Assembly (NCBI GenBank): GCA_945861875.1
Contig: CAMAWC010000002.1
Coordinates: 25,766 to 89,765 of the forward strand
Direction: 5' to 3'
Origin: Bordetella parapertussis
GTDB lineage: Bacteria > Pseudomonadota > Gammaproteobacteria > Burkholderiales > SG8-39
Length of the DNA stretch: 64,000 nt
Shown in pieces: positions 53,822 to 63,811 of the stretch. The notes below the pieces were generated by a model, which was given only the letters and a program-made list of their open reading frames with translations, was not told the origin of the DNA and did not search any database. The position numbers and the translations under genes are program-made. The stretch's first letter is position 1. Every line of letters begins with the position of its first letter.

Positions 53822-54472
53822 GTGGCTTTCCCTCACTCAAATATGGCTGGCAATCCGATTCAAAAGTCTTTTTGTACCACGCGAGAAGCGGCGCGGATGC
53901 TTGGCATCTCGCTCAGTACGGCCCAGCTATGGGTGGATTCGGGCTTGCTACAGGGATGGAAGACCGATGGGGGGCATCGCCGCATTGAGCGCGCCTCCAT
54001 AGAACGACTGCTGGCCGGTTCGCCTGCCGCGACCCCATCGGCCGCCAGGGCGGACAGGCATGCATCCGTTGCGACGGGTCGGCGCCCTTTCCGTATTCTG
54101 GTGGTCGATGACCAGGAGGACTTGCTCAAGCTTTATCGTATCAACCTGGGCAAGTGGCCGCTGCAACCCAGGGTCATCACCGCCTCGAGCGCCTTCGAGG
54201 CGATGATTAAGATCGTCAGCGAAAAGCCGGATATGATGATTGCAGACCTGTTCATGCCCGATGTTGACGGAATCCAGATGTTAAGAACCATCCGCGCCGA
54301 ACCGCAACACAAAGACTTGCCGATCGTGGTGGCCACCGGCTTGTCGCCTTTTGATATCGCAGCGCATGGCGATCTGCCTGCGGGCATACCGATATTCCAG
54401 AAACCGGTTCCATTCGAGAAACTGCGGCAACTGGCCGGCGAATTGGCCTTGCGCAAGTGGCGGGAACTTTAA
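53822..54472 (+). CDS. Inverted-architecture response regulator: N-terminal MerR/excisionase-type HTH, C-terminal REC
   Basis: FCTTREAARMLGISLSTAQLWVDSGLLQGWKTDGGHRRIERASIERLL then ILVVDDQEDLLKLYRINLG...MMIADLFMPDVDGIQML...FQKPVPFEKL. Confidence 0.92.
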   Translation: MAFPHSNMAGNPIQKSFCTTREAARMLGISLSTAQLWVDSGLLQGWKTDGGHRRIERASIERLLAGSPAATPSAARADRHASVATGRRPFRILVVDDQEDLLKLYRINLGKWPLQPRVITASSAFEAMIKIVSEKPDMMIADLFMPDVDGIQMLRTIRAEPQHKDLPIVVATGLSPFDIAAHGDLPAGIPIFQKPVPFEKLRQLAGELALRKWREL

Positions 54473-54487
54473 TAAAAATTCGAATCC

Positions 54488-54850
54488 ATGAAAAAAATCC
54501 TTATCGTCGACGATCATTCCGACATTCGCAAACTGATCCGCATCACGATCGGCAGCGCCTATGAGGTTCTTGAGGCTGAAGACGGCGTGACGGCCCTGAA
54601 CATCGTCCGCAGTCAGCAGCCGAACCTGGTCGTGCTCGATATCATGATGCCCGGCGACCTGGATGGCTTGCAAGTGCTCGACGCAATCCGCGCCGATCCG
54701 GCCCTGAGGCACATCAAGGTGATCATCGTTTCGGCCCGGGGGCAGGCGCAGGATTACAAAACGGGCATTGAGCGGGGCGCAAACGGCTATCTCATCAAGC
54801 CCTTCAGTCCGATTGATCTTGTCAACAGCATCGAAGAATTCCTCAAGTGA
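54488..54850 (+). CDS. Single-domain CheY-like response regulator
   Basis: MKKILIVDDHSDIRKLIRITIGSAYEVLEAEDGVTAL...VVLDIMMPGDLDGLQVL...GYLIKPFSPIDL. Confidence 0.95.
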   Translation: MKKILIVDDHSDIRKLIRITIGSAYEVLEAEDGVTALNIVRSQQPNLVVLDIMMPGDLDGLQVLDAIRADPALRHIKVIIVSARGQAQDYKTGIERGANGYLIKPFSPIDLVNSIEEFLK

Positions 54851-56304
54851 TTCCCGAAAATAGGGCAAGGCGCGCATACGAAGGTGAAGCGCGCCTGCCC
54901 GGGGCCTCGCGGGACGCGGCTCTGCATGACCAGCTATTCCGCTACGCCGAAGATATTCAGGTTCTGCTCGACAGTAACAACGAGCTCACCCGGCGCCATC
55001 GCGCACTTCGCGAATCCGGTGAAAGCGCAATGCAAGGTCAGGCCGCGCTGGAAGGGCTGATTCAGTCGACCAAAGACATATACCTGCTGACCGACGGCGC
55101 CGGCATCATTTTACAGTGCAACGCGGCGGCAACCACGTTCGCGCCGGCGCTGAAAATTTTGGGCAGTTCCCTCGCCGAGCTGGTCGCAGCGTCCCATTTG
55201 GCCGCGTATGCGCGCTTGCTCGATGAACTCGGACGGGGCGCCGAAGCATCCCCGCGGGGGCTGGAACTTTGCCTGAAAAAAAGCGCTCTGCCGGAGGGCG
55301 GCGATGTGCGCATCGTTGAGGTCAATGCAATCCCGGTCAGGGCGGAGGGCGACTTGCGCGCCATTCACTGGCTGATTCGCGATGTGACCCACATACGCGA
55401 AGTCGAATACGATTCGAAAATTTTCTCCCTGGTGCTGGGCAGCTCCGTCGAAGGCGTCTTGATCACCGACTGCGCCGGTGATATCCTTGCCGTAAACGCG
55501 GCATTTACGCGAATCACCGGCTATAGCGCCGACGAAGTGATCGGGCGCAACCCGCGCCTTCTGTCATCCGGGCTCCATGACCGCAGTTTCTATGAAAAAA
55601 TGTGGGGCTCGATGCGCGCCGAGGGGATGTGGCAGGGCCAAATCATCGACCGCAGGAAAAACGGCGAGCTCTACACCGCATGGTTCACAATGACCGCAGT
55701 GCCGGACAGTGAGGGCAAGTTTCTCAGCTACATCGCTGTTTTCGCCGATCTTACGCGCCTGCTGGAAGCCGAAAACCTCCTGTCCCACATGACCCACCAC
55801 GATGCGCTGACCCGGCTCCCCAACCGCCAATTGCTGCAGGAGCGCTTGCAGCAAATGATCAAGCTCGCCAGGCACCGCGGCGAGGCTTTCGCGCTGCTGT
55901 TGGTCGATCTTGACCGCCTCAGGCAGGCCTACGCCAGCTTCGGTCACGCCGCGGGTGATTTGTTGATGCAGGAAGTCGCCGGTCGCCTGTCCGCATCGAT
56001 TGGCGAGGTCGATACCCTCGCCCGCTTCCCTGGCGACAGGTTTGTGATTCTTGCGCCGGGTTCGAGCTCTGACGCGGACATCAGTCTTGTCGCAGAAAAG
56101 CTCCTTGCCGCAATTGCGCGGCCGCTGCTGATCGAGGGACACTCCCCTGGCATCGGCGCCAACATCGGCTGTGTGCGTTACCCGGAACATGGCGAGGATG
56201 TGGAGGCGTTGCTCGAGCACGCGGATGTCGCGTTGTACCAGGCCAAGCAGCGCGGCGCCAATACGCGCGCGATTTACCGCACCGACGGCCAAAGTCCCGC
56301 ATGA
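54847..56304 (+). CDS. PAS-PAS-GGDEF-domain protein with degenerate active site
   Basis: [55 protein letters not shown] fold [18 protein letters not shown]...but [15 protein letters not shown] in place of GGDEF; GTGA overlap with upstream gene. Confidence 0.9.
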   Translation: MIPENRARRAYEGEARLPGASRDAALHDQLFRYAEDIQVLLDSNNELTRRHRALRESGESAMQGQAALEGLIQSTKDIYLLTDGAGIILQCNAAATTFAPALKILGSSLAELVAASHLAAYARLLDELGRGAEASPRGLELCLKKSALPEGGDVRIVEVNAIPVRAEGDLRAIHWLIRDVTHIREVEYDSKIFSLVLGSSVEGVLITDCAGDILAVNAAFTRITGYSADEVIGRNPRLLSSGLHDRSFYEKMWGSMRAEGMWQGQIIDRRKNGELYTAWFTMTAVPDSEGKFLSYIAVFADLTRLLEAENLLSHMTHHDALTRLPNRQLLQERLQQMIKLARHRGEAFALLLVDLDRLRQAYASFGHAAGDLLMQEVAGRLSASIGEVDTLARFPGDRFVILAPGSSSDADISLVAEKLLAAIARPLLIEGHSPGIGANIGCVRYPEHGEDVEALLEHADVALYQAKQRGANTRAIYRTDGQSPA

Positions 56305-56332
56305 GGCGCAATACCCCCCTGTCTGCGTTCGG

Positions 56333-59300
56333 ATGAAAAAACCCGGCAGTGCCGATGCCGCCGGGCAGATGGACCCCGGGCTTGCAGGCGATTCCCGGGG
56401 AGGCTTCCGCTTCAGCCTGAGCCAATGGGTCGAGCATTGGGCATCGAAACGGCTGCTCGGGATACTGGCCGTCACCTTGCTTGCGTTCACTGGCATAGGC
56501 TGGCTCGCCTATGGCTATATCTCGAACCACGTCATCGAGCGCGAGATGGTCGGCTTGCATGCGATCTCAGAGGTCAGGACGAACATTGTGGCGCGATGGA
56601 TGAAGGAACGCAGCGGCGATCTGGAAATCCTGCTCCGTTCGCCCGTGATGCAACACCTTGTGCGCGACATGCAACGAAACGCCGCAGGCCAGGCGAGCAC
56701 CGAGTTGCGCGGGTGGCTGGTTGAGATGCGAAAAATCCACGGCTACCACAGCGTCGAGCTCCGGACACTGGACGGACAGCGCCTGATGATGGTCGGTACG
56801 GAGGGTATGAACGGCGCGGATGTGCTGCAAAAACTCAAACTGCAGAACTTCGACGGCAAAGCCCATTTTTTTGAAAGCACCGTCGCATCATCGGAGGAGA
56901 ATTATTTCTTCGGTTATGCCGGACTGGTGAAGCCGCTCGATGGCGCCGATACGGGCCCAAGCCTCGCGATCATCATGTCGAGCAGCATTTACCAAAATGA
57001 ATTTTTCACCGAACAGGTGACGTGGCCGGGCGAAGCAAGTTCAGGGAAAATCATTTTTGTGCGGACCGCGCCGGAAGGCTTGAAGACTGTCATAAGGATG
57101 ACGCTATCAGCCAGCGAACAGATTTCTTCCTTTGGCGGCATCGCGCCCGAGCTTATACGCCTGGGACAAGTGAAAATCGACGGTTCGAATTTTCAAGGCC
57201 CGGACGGGCAGGGGAGAGAGGTCGTGGGAGCGGTTCATACCGTCCCGCCGTTTCCCTGGGCTGTTGTCGCCCAGGTCGAAAGGCGTGAGATCCTTGAAAA
57301 AGTCGGCGAGATTGCGCTTGCATCGCTACTGGCCACCCTCGCGGGTGCGCTCATTTGCGCATTCTTGCTGTCCCTTATGTTCAACCACGTAAGGCATAGC
57401 GAGCGGCTGCTTAAAAAGAACAACCTCAAACTGACCGAACTCAGGGATGAGGCAGAAACCGCATCGCGCGCCACCAACGAATTCGTCGCCAATACCAGCC
57501 ACGAGATTCGCACACCGATCAACGCCATCGTCGGCCTTTCCTACCTCATGTTGCAGCGGCCGGAGCAGGACGCGTGGAACCGGGAAAAACTCTCGCATAT
57601 CCAGGACGCGTCGCAACACCTGCTGTCCATCATTAACAACATCCTGGACATCGCACGCATCAGATCGGGGAAATTCAGGATTGAAGAGGTCGATTTTCTG
57701 CTTGAGGAGGTGCTGCTCCACAAGGTCTTCAACCTGGTCTCGGACGAGGTAAAACACAAGGATTTGGAAATCATCTCAGATATCGACGCCCGCCTTACCG
57801 GCCCCCTGCGCGGCGACCCGTTGCGGCTGGCGCAGTTAATCCTTAATTTTGTCGGCAATGCGGTGAAGTTCACCCAGATCGGCCACATTATCGTTCGCGC
57901 GCGCCTGGTCGAGGACATACCGTCCGGCCTGCTGGTCCGTTTCGAGGTCAACGATACCGGCATCGGGCTCACGCCGGAGGAGGCGCAACGGGTGTTCGAG
58001 CCCTTTGAACAGGGCGACGGATCCACCACACGCAAATACGGCGGTTCGGGCCTGGGCCTTGCCATTAACCGCCACATCGCAGCGCTCATGGGCGGGGAGG
58101 TCGGTGTGGCGAGCATCCCGGGCGTGGGCAGCAGTTTCTGGGCCACCCTGCGCCTGCAAAAAGGCGCGGCCGGCCTGCCCGGCCGGCCACAAGGCAGACC
58201 GAACTTGCAAGGTTGCCGCGCCCTGGTGGTCGATGACAAGCCCGAAGCGCGCCTGGTCCTGGCGACAATGCTCGGGAGCCTCGGTTTGCGCACCGAAGAG
58301 GCCGACTCGGGCGAAGCCGCGCTTGAGAAGATCGAAAAAGCCAGCCGCGACATGGACCCGTTTGGCGTCCTGCTGCTCGATTGGCGCATGCCGGGGCTCA
58401 GCGGGATACAGACCGCCCAGCGCCTTGGCCAAATGAAACTCGCGCAGCACCCGATCACCCTGATTGTTACCGCCTATGACGATCCAGCCCTGCCGCAACA
58501 GGCCAAACTCGAAGGCATCCGGGAGGTGCTGTCCAAGCCGGTCACAATGTCCACCCTGCACGATGCGCTCGTGCGCCTGACGAACAACGACGCCGCCGCC
58601 GTAGTGCCGCCCGGACAGGCGTCGCTGGCGAAGCTGACCCTGCGTTCGAGCCACCGCGGGGCAAGCGTACTGCTGGTGGAAGACAACCCGGTCAACAGCG
58701 AGATCATGCTCGAATTGCTGTCGGACTTCGATTTCAACATCGAGGTCGCGGGCAACGGCCAATTGGCGCTCGACATGGCCATGCGCAAAACCTATGACCT
58801 GGTCTTGATGGACATGCAAATGCCCGTAATGGACGGCCTTGAGGCGACACGCCGGATCAGGGCGTTGCCGGCATGGAAAACCATTCCCATACTCGCCATG
58901 ACGGCAAACGCGTTTGCCGAGGACCGCCAAGCGTGCATCAGCGCGGGTATGGACGAACACCTGGCCAAGCCGGTGGAGCCCGAAGTCCTTTACAGCGCTT
59001 TGCTGAAGTGGCTCCCGGCCACGGCGGTTGACGCGCATTTTCCGGTTGCCGGCGCGCCCATGCAGGCCGCGGGGTCGCCGGGCGCGCTTGCGCAGGAGGG
59101 GGAATATCTTGACCTCGATACGCTGGCGAACAGCACCAATCACAAATCCGCGGTGATGGTGCGCGTTTTGCAGCAGATGGTGGAACACCACGCGGACGAC
59201 TCCGCGCGCCTGGCAACCCTGATCGACGCACAAGACTACACCGGCGCGTTTCGTATCGCGCATACGCTCAAGGGCATGGGCGGACAGGTCGGCGCCGTAA

Positions 59301-59698
59301 AGCTGCAGCAGGCGGCCCATGACGCCGAACAGTTCTGGCGGCGGCACGAGCCCTGCCCGCAGGAAATGTCCGGGCAGCTGGATTTTTTTCTTCTCGCGAC
59401 ACTCGCTGCGGCACGCCGTCATCTTGAGGTCCTGGCAGGGGTCAGTCCGGCCGCACCCGGGCGGGGCGGGGTCAATCCTTACGCGCTGGCCCGGCTGCTT
59501 TATTCCCAGCTGGAAGAGGCGGATGGCGCGGCGATACAAACGACCGAAGAACTCAGGGCGGCACTGCCAGACCAATTTCCCGCGGCGCGGCGCGCGGATG
59601 TGGACCAGATGAGCGCCTGCGTGGCGCGTTTCGATTTTGACGCGGCAATGGAAAAACTTCGGCCTGTGATGGCAGAACTGGAAGAGACACACCTATGA
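56333..59698 (+). CDS. Hybrid sensor histidine kinase: sensor-HisKA-HATPase-REC-REC-Hpt
   Basis: [49 protein letters not shown], two REC domains, Hpt [19 protein letters not shown] at 56333. Confidence 0.94.
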   Translation: MKKPGSADAAGQMDPGLAGDSRGGFRFSLSQWVEHWASKRLLGILAVTLLAFTGIGWLAYGYISNHVIEREMVGLHAISEVRTNIVARWMKERSGDLEILLRSPVMQHLVRDMQRNAAGQASTELRGWLVEMRKIHGYHSVELRTLDGQRLMMVGTEGMNGADVLQKLKLQNFDGKAHFFESTVASSEENYFFGYAGLVKPLDGADTGPSLAIIMSSSIYQNEFFTEQVTWPGEASSGKIIFVRTAPEGLKTVIRMTLSASEQISSFGGIAPELIRLGQVKIDGSNFQGPDGQGREVVGAVHTVPPFPWAVVAQVERREILEKVGEIALASLLATLAGALICAFLLSLMFNHVRHSERLLKKNNLKLTELRDEAETASRATNEFVANTSHEIRTPINAIVGLSYLMLQRPEQDAWNREKLSHIQDASQHLLSIINNILDIARIRSGKFRIEEVDFLLEEVLLHKVFNLVSDEVKHKDLEIISDIDARLTGPLRGDPLRLAQLILNFVGNAVKFTQIGHIIVRARLVEDIPSGLLVRFEVNDTGIGLTPEEAQRVFEPFEQGDGSTTRKYGGSGLGLAINRHIAALMGGEVGVASIPGVGSSFWATLRLQKGAAGLPGRPQGRPNLQGCRALVVDDKPEARLVLATMLGSLGLRTEEADSGEAALEKIEKASRDMDPFGVLLLDWRMPGLSGIQTAQRLGQMKLAQHPITLIVTAYDDPALPQQAKLEGIREVLSKPVTMSTLHDALVRLTNNDAAAVVPPGQASLAKLTLRSSHRGASVLLVEDNPVNSEIMLELLSDFDFNIEVAGNGQLALDMAMRKTYDLVLMDMQMPVMDGLEATRRIRALPAWKTIPILAMTANAFAEDRQACISAGMDEHLAKPVEPEVLYSALLKWLPATAVDAHFPVAGAPMQAAGSPGALAQEGEYLDLDTLANSTNHKSAVMVRVLQQMVEHHADDSARLATLIDAQDYTGAFRIAHTLKGMGGQVGAVKLQQAAHDAEQFWRRHEPCPQEMSGQLDFFLLATLAAARRHLEVLAGVSPAAPGRGGVNPYALARLLYSQLEEADGAAIQTTEELRAALPDQFPAARRADVDQMSACVARFDFDAAMEKLRPVMAELEETHL

Positions 59699-60852
59699 GC
59701 TACTTGTTGATCGCCGACAAACCCGACGTGCTGATCCTCGATGACCAGCCCGAGAACCTGCACATCCTCACCGACCTGCTGGCAAACGATTTCCGGGTGC
59801 ACCCGTTTTCGGATGACTCGAAATTTCTCGCCTACATCGCGTCGGGCAAACCCGCTGACCTGATCCTGCTCGATGTGATCATGCCGAACCGTGATGGTTA
59901 TGAGATCTGCGCCATCTTGCGAAAAAACCGCGATTTGGAACATGTGCCCATCGTTTTTCTTACCTCGCTGACCAGCGCTGAAGACGAGCGCAAGGGGCTC
60001 GACCTGGGTGCCAACGACTACATCGGCAAACCTTTTTCACCCGGGCTCGTCCTCGCCCGCGCCAAGCATCATGTCGAACTTGGCCGCACATTGCGCATCA
60101 TCGCCGATCAGAACGCCAACCTGGATCACAAGGTGCGCGAGCGCACGGCGGAGCTGGAGCAGGCAAATGCCGACTTGAAACGCAAATCGGAGGAGTTGGA
60201 GAGAGCGCAGGACGCCACCATCATCGCATTCTCCAGGCTCGCCGAATCCCGTGACAACGAGACGGGAATGCACCTGCGTCGCACGCAAAATTACGTGCGG
60301 GAGCTCGCCAGCGCCCTGAGCAGGAGCCATCCGCGTTTCAGGCAGCAGCTCGATGATGAGACCATAGAGCTGCTGTACAAGTCGGCTCCGCTTCACGACA
60401 TCGGCAAGGTCGCCATCCCCGATCACATCCTGCTCAAACCGGGCAAGCTCACGGTGGAGGAATTCGAGATCATGAAGACGCACGCGACTTGCGGCAGGGA
60501 CGCCATCGTCGCCGCCGAAAAGGGCGTGGGCGGGAGCAGCTCCTTCCTGCGCTGCGCACACGAGATCGCCTACGGTCACCACGAAAAATGGAATGGCAGC
60601 GGCTACCCGCAGGGCCTCTGCGGTGAGTCCATCCCGCTGTCGGCGCGCATCATGGCGGTGGCGGACGTTTACGACGCCCTGATCTCGACCCGCGTTTACA
60701 AGGCCGGCATGCCGCATGAAAAGGCGGTGGCCATCATCCGCGAGGGCCGGGGCAGCCATTTTGATCCGGATATTTGCGACCAGTTCCTGCTTATCCAGGA
60801 CGAGTTTGCCCGCATTGCGGAGCAATTTAGCGACGAAGCGGTGCTGCCCTGA
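59695..60852 (+). CDS. REC-HD-GYP response regulator (RpfG-like c-di-GMP phosphodiesterase family)
   Basis: [18 protein letters not shown]...; [35 protein letters not shown]. Confidence 0.95.
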   Translation: MSYLLIADKPDVLILDDQPENLHILTDLLANDFRVHPFSDDSKFLAYIASGKPADLILLDVIMPNRDGYEICAILRKNRDLEHVPIVFLTSLTSAEDERKGLDLGANDYIGKPFSPGLVLARAKHHVELGRTLRIIADQNANLDHKVRERTAELEQANADLKRKSEELERAQDATIIAFSRLAESRDNETGMHLRRTQNYVRELASALSRSHPRFRQQLDDETIELLYKSAPLHDIGKVAIPDHILLKPGKLTVEEFEIMKTHATCGRDAIVAAEKGVGGSSSFLRCAHEIAYGHHEKWNGSGYPQGLCGESIPLSARIMAVADVYDALISTRVYKAGMPHEKAVAIIREGRGSHFDPDICDQFLLIQDEFARIAEQFSDEAVLP

Positions 60853-62879
60853 AACATACGACGCCCCGGATCAAGTCGCAGCTGGTTCTGCTGGCGCTCT
60901 TGTGCCTTGCCATTATCTGGATGGCCACCGGGTATGAGCTTTATCGCAGCCACGCCGACTACACGCACGAAGCGGAGTTGCGAACCTCCGCCCAGGCCCA
61001 GGTGTTCGCGGAGTATTCGCGCTCCACGCTAAAGCGCATCAATGAGTTCATGCTTGACGTGCGCGACCATTGGGACGGTGATTGGCAGAAATTCTCGACG
61101 CTGGTCTTGAAAACAAAGGCGAACATCGACGATCTTACCTTTCAGGTTGCGGTGATCGACAAGGACGGAATCCTTGCGTTCTCCAACCTCGCGCCGACGA
61201 CTGATCGCACGAATTTGAGCGAGCGCGAGCACTTCAAGGTTCATCAGCAAGGCGGCAATGCGGACAACCTGTTCGTCAGCAGGCCGCTCCTGGGCAAGGT
61301 TTCCGGGAAGTGGTCGATCCAGCTCACCAGGCCGATCTTCCAGAACGGCCGGTTCAACGGGGTGATGGTGGTGTCGGTAAGTCCGGACCAGTTCGCCGGA
61401 TTTGCAAAAAAATTGCTTAGCGGCAAAGATTCGGTTGCCACGGTGATCCGCAATACGGGGGAGGTGATGGCGCGCTATCCGGCCCTCCAATCGGACCTGG
61501 GCCTGCTGATCCCCAGAGACCGGCCTTTCCTGATGGAGAACGGACCAGAGGCGGGCAGTTTTCGACGGATCGGGGCTGTCGATGGCCAGGACCGGATTTA
61601 CGGTTACTACACGCTGCGCGAATACGGCATGACTTTTGCGTTGGGGGAGGCGCTGAGCGATGTGCTCGCCCCATACCAGGCCCGCCAAAACAATGTTTTG
61701 GGGGCGGCGGCGGCGATGAGCATTCTGCTGGCATGCCTGTTCCTCATACTCTTTCGCGCGCTTGCGGCGCGCGAGACGGCGAGTGCGCAACTGAACGCGA
61801 TCTTTGAACTCAGCCCGGACGGTTTTGTCTCCTTCGACGGCCGCCGGTGCGTGATCTATGCGAGTCCGGCTTTCCTGCGCCTGACCGGCCTGGCGTGGCC
61901 GCAGATCGCAGGTTTGGATGACGCCGCGTTCTCAGCCAAACTGGCGCTCGTTTGCAGCGCGCAGGGGCGTTTTCCTGGGCTGAGTGCGCTGCGTGAGGCG
62001 CAGGTCGTCCCGGCTGCCGGTGGCGCAGGCCCGCGGCGGCATCTGATCGAAATCGCCGGCGACACCAAATGCGTGCTCCAATGCGCTTTGCGCATTGCCG
62101 ATTCGACGGCAGCGTCGCAGATCCTCTATGTTCGCGATGTCACGCGCGAAACCGAAGTCGATCGCCTCAAGAGCGAATTTGTCTCCTTCGCCGCGCACGA
62201 ATTGCGCACCCCGATGACCACCATCTATGGCTTCGCCGAACTTCTGCTCACTCGCGAGTTTAACGAGGCGGACCGGCGTGATTTTTTGACCACGATCGTA
62301 AGGCAATCCAGGCAGACGGTGTCCATCGTCAATGAGCTGCTCGATCTGGTGCGCATTGATGAGCAGCGCGGCAAAGACTTCATCATTGAAGACCTGGACC
62401 TGCACGCCCTGCTCGCCGAAATACTCAAAGAGTTTCCGGTGCCCGAAGGATACAGTCCGCCCGCACAAGCGGCTGCCACCGGCCCGTTTGGGATTCGCGC
62501 CGACCGCAAGAAACTCGTCCAGGCCTTCAGCAACGTGCTGTCCAACGCCTATAAATACTCCCCCCCGGGCCGCGGCGTGGAGGTCAATCTGGCGCTGCTT
62601 CCGGGCGACGGCGACCTCCCGGTGCGCGCCTGCGTCAGCATCACCGACCACGGCATCGGCATGACGACGCAACAACTTGCGCGCGTCGGCGAGCGGTTTT
62701 ACCGGGTGGATACTTCCGGCAAGGTTCCGGGCACGGGTTTGGGCATAAGCATCGTGAAGGAAATCCTCCATCTACACGGCGGAACAATGCAGATCGAAAG
62801 CCGGATCGGGGTCGGAACCACCGTGGTGCTGTGCATTCCCTGCGCGCCTGCCGCCGCTTCAGGCGGGAGCGGCGGCTAG
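60849..62879 (+). CDS. Cache-PAS sensor histidine kinase
   Basis: Extracytoplasmic Cache-like region, PAS, FVSFAAHELRTPMTTIYGFAELL, GTGLGISIVKEILHLHGGTMQIES. ORF track starts at TTG 60900; in-frame CTG at 60849 (CTGA overlap with previous stop) gives a complete N-terminal TM helix; start uncertain. Confidence 0.88.
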   Translation: MKHTTPRIKSQLVLLALLCLAIIWMATGYELYRSHADYTHEAELRTSAQAQVFAEYSRSTLKRINEFMLDVRDHWDGDWQKFSTLVLKTKANIDDLTFQVAVIDKDGILAFSNLAPTTDRTNLSEREHFKVHQQGGNADNLFVSRPLLGKVSGKWSIQLTRPIFQNGRFNGVMVVSVSPDQFAGFAKKLLSGKDSVATVIRNTGEVMARYPALQSDLGLLIPRDRPFLMENGPEAGSFRRIGAVDGQDRIYGYYTLREYGMTFALGEALSDVLAPYQARQNNVLGAAAAMSILLACLFLILFRALAARETASAQLNAIFELSPDGFVSFDGRRCVIYASPAFLRLTGLAWPQIAGLDDAAFSAKLALVCSAQGRFPGLSALREAQVVPAAGGAGPRRHLIEIAGDTKCVLQCALRIADSTAASQILYVRDVTRETEVDRLKSEFVSFAAHELRTPMTTIYGFAELLLTREFNEADRRDFLTTIVRQSRQTVSIVNELLDLVRIDEQRGKDFIIEDLDLHALLAEILKEFPVPEGYSPPAQAAATGPFGIRADRKKLVQAFSNVLSNAYKYSPPGRGVEVNLALLPGDGDLPVRACVSITDHGIGMTTQQLARVGERFYRVDTSGKVPGTGLGISIVKEILHLHGGTMQIESRIGVGTTVVLCIPCAPAAASGGSGG

Positions 62880-63007
62880 GAACCGCTTGAAAGCGAATGT
62901 TGCAAGCGGCCCGGTTCGGGCTGGCACGGGGAAACCTCAGGCGGACATACCCCTTTGACCGTTTGGCCAGACTGTCGGTGGGGGGGGTATACTCAGCCGG
63001 CAACCCG

Positions 63008-63043
63008 TCAGGACTTCAATCAGGACCTCAATCAGGACTTCAC
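63008..63043. repeat. 12-bp x3 tandem repeat directly upstream of the Csp-like gene
   Basis: tcaggacttcaa / tcaggacctcaa / tcaggacttcac. Confidence 0.9.
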
Positions 63044-63059
63044 CTTGAAAGGAACACAC

Positions 63060-63539
63060 ATGGAACGCAGGGAATGGCTGGGCGGTATCGGCGCACTGGC
63101 GGCGTTGGCGCTGGCCGGCGGCAACGCCAACGCACAAGCTGACAAAGCCGCGGCAAAGGGCAAAGCCCCCGCTGCTGCAGGCGCTCATCAGCACCACGGC
63201 GCATCGGCCGAGGGCGAAGTGTTCATCGATTCGCTGAGCGATTGCATCAACAAGGGTGAGGCCTGCCTGGCGCACTGCCTGATTCTTTTGGGCGACGGCG
63301 ACAAATCGCTTGCCGGATGCGCGCGCAGCGTGAGCGAAACCCTGGCGCTGTGCGAAGGCACGCGCAAACTCGTCGCGCAAGGCTCCAAACGCGCCAAGGA
63401 AATGGCGCGCATCGCCAAGGCCGCCTGCCTCGATTGCGAAAAGGAATGCCGCAAGCACGAGAAAAAACACCTCGAGTGCCGCAACTGCGCCGAGGCCTGC
63501 GCCAGCTGCGCCAAGGAATGCGAGAAATTCGCCGCCTGA
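63060..63539 (+). CDS. Csp-like four-helix-bundle copper storage protein with Tat-like leader
   Basis: MERREWLGGIGALAALALAGGNANAQ leader; 13 Cys in CxxxC-type helices (CLDCEKECRKHEKKHLECRNCAEACASCAKECEKF). Confidence 0.88.
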   Translation: MERREWLGGIGALAALALAGGNANAQADKAAAKGKAPAAAGAHQHHGASAEGEVFIDSLSDCINKGEACLAHCLILLGDGDKSLAGCARSVSETLALCEGTRKLVAQGSKRAKEMARIAKAACLDCEKECRKHEKKHLECRNCAEACASCAKECEKFAA

Positions 63540-63811
63540 CACCGCGACCGCAACATCCGACGCGGCCAATGCCCGGCCTGGCCACCGGCGGCCACGTTGG
63601 CCACAGCACCACCATCAGCAGCACGGCAAACCGGCTGCAAACCCGCGCCAGACGGGCCTTTCCAGCCATCAGCCTAAAAAATGGCGAGGGTCCGAAGGCC
63701 GCGGGGCGTTGCGCTGGCTGCCGGCTGCGAGCCCAGGCAGCCAGCGCGTGCGCCCGCCTTTTACGCAGACGCCCTGCTTCGAGCTAACCCTCACCCGGGT
63801 GGGAATTCCCA

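Noticed and set aside
53623-53836. ORFs encoding ADAPMRRC or ASAHRRIG repeats
   Set aside because: Arise from the 9-bp tandem repeat; no start context or conserved domain.
57836-59692. 618-aa ORF antisense to the hybrid kinase
   Set aside because: Low-complexity His/Arg/Gln-rich shadow frame; sense strand has intact kinase, REC and Hpt motifs.
62955-62993. Possible sigma70/CueR promoter (TTGACC ... TATACT) before the Csp-like gene
   Set aside because: Spacer is about 27 nt, too long for a normal or CueR-type promoter; no clear operator palindrome.
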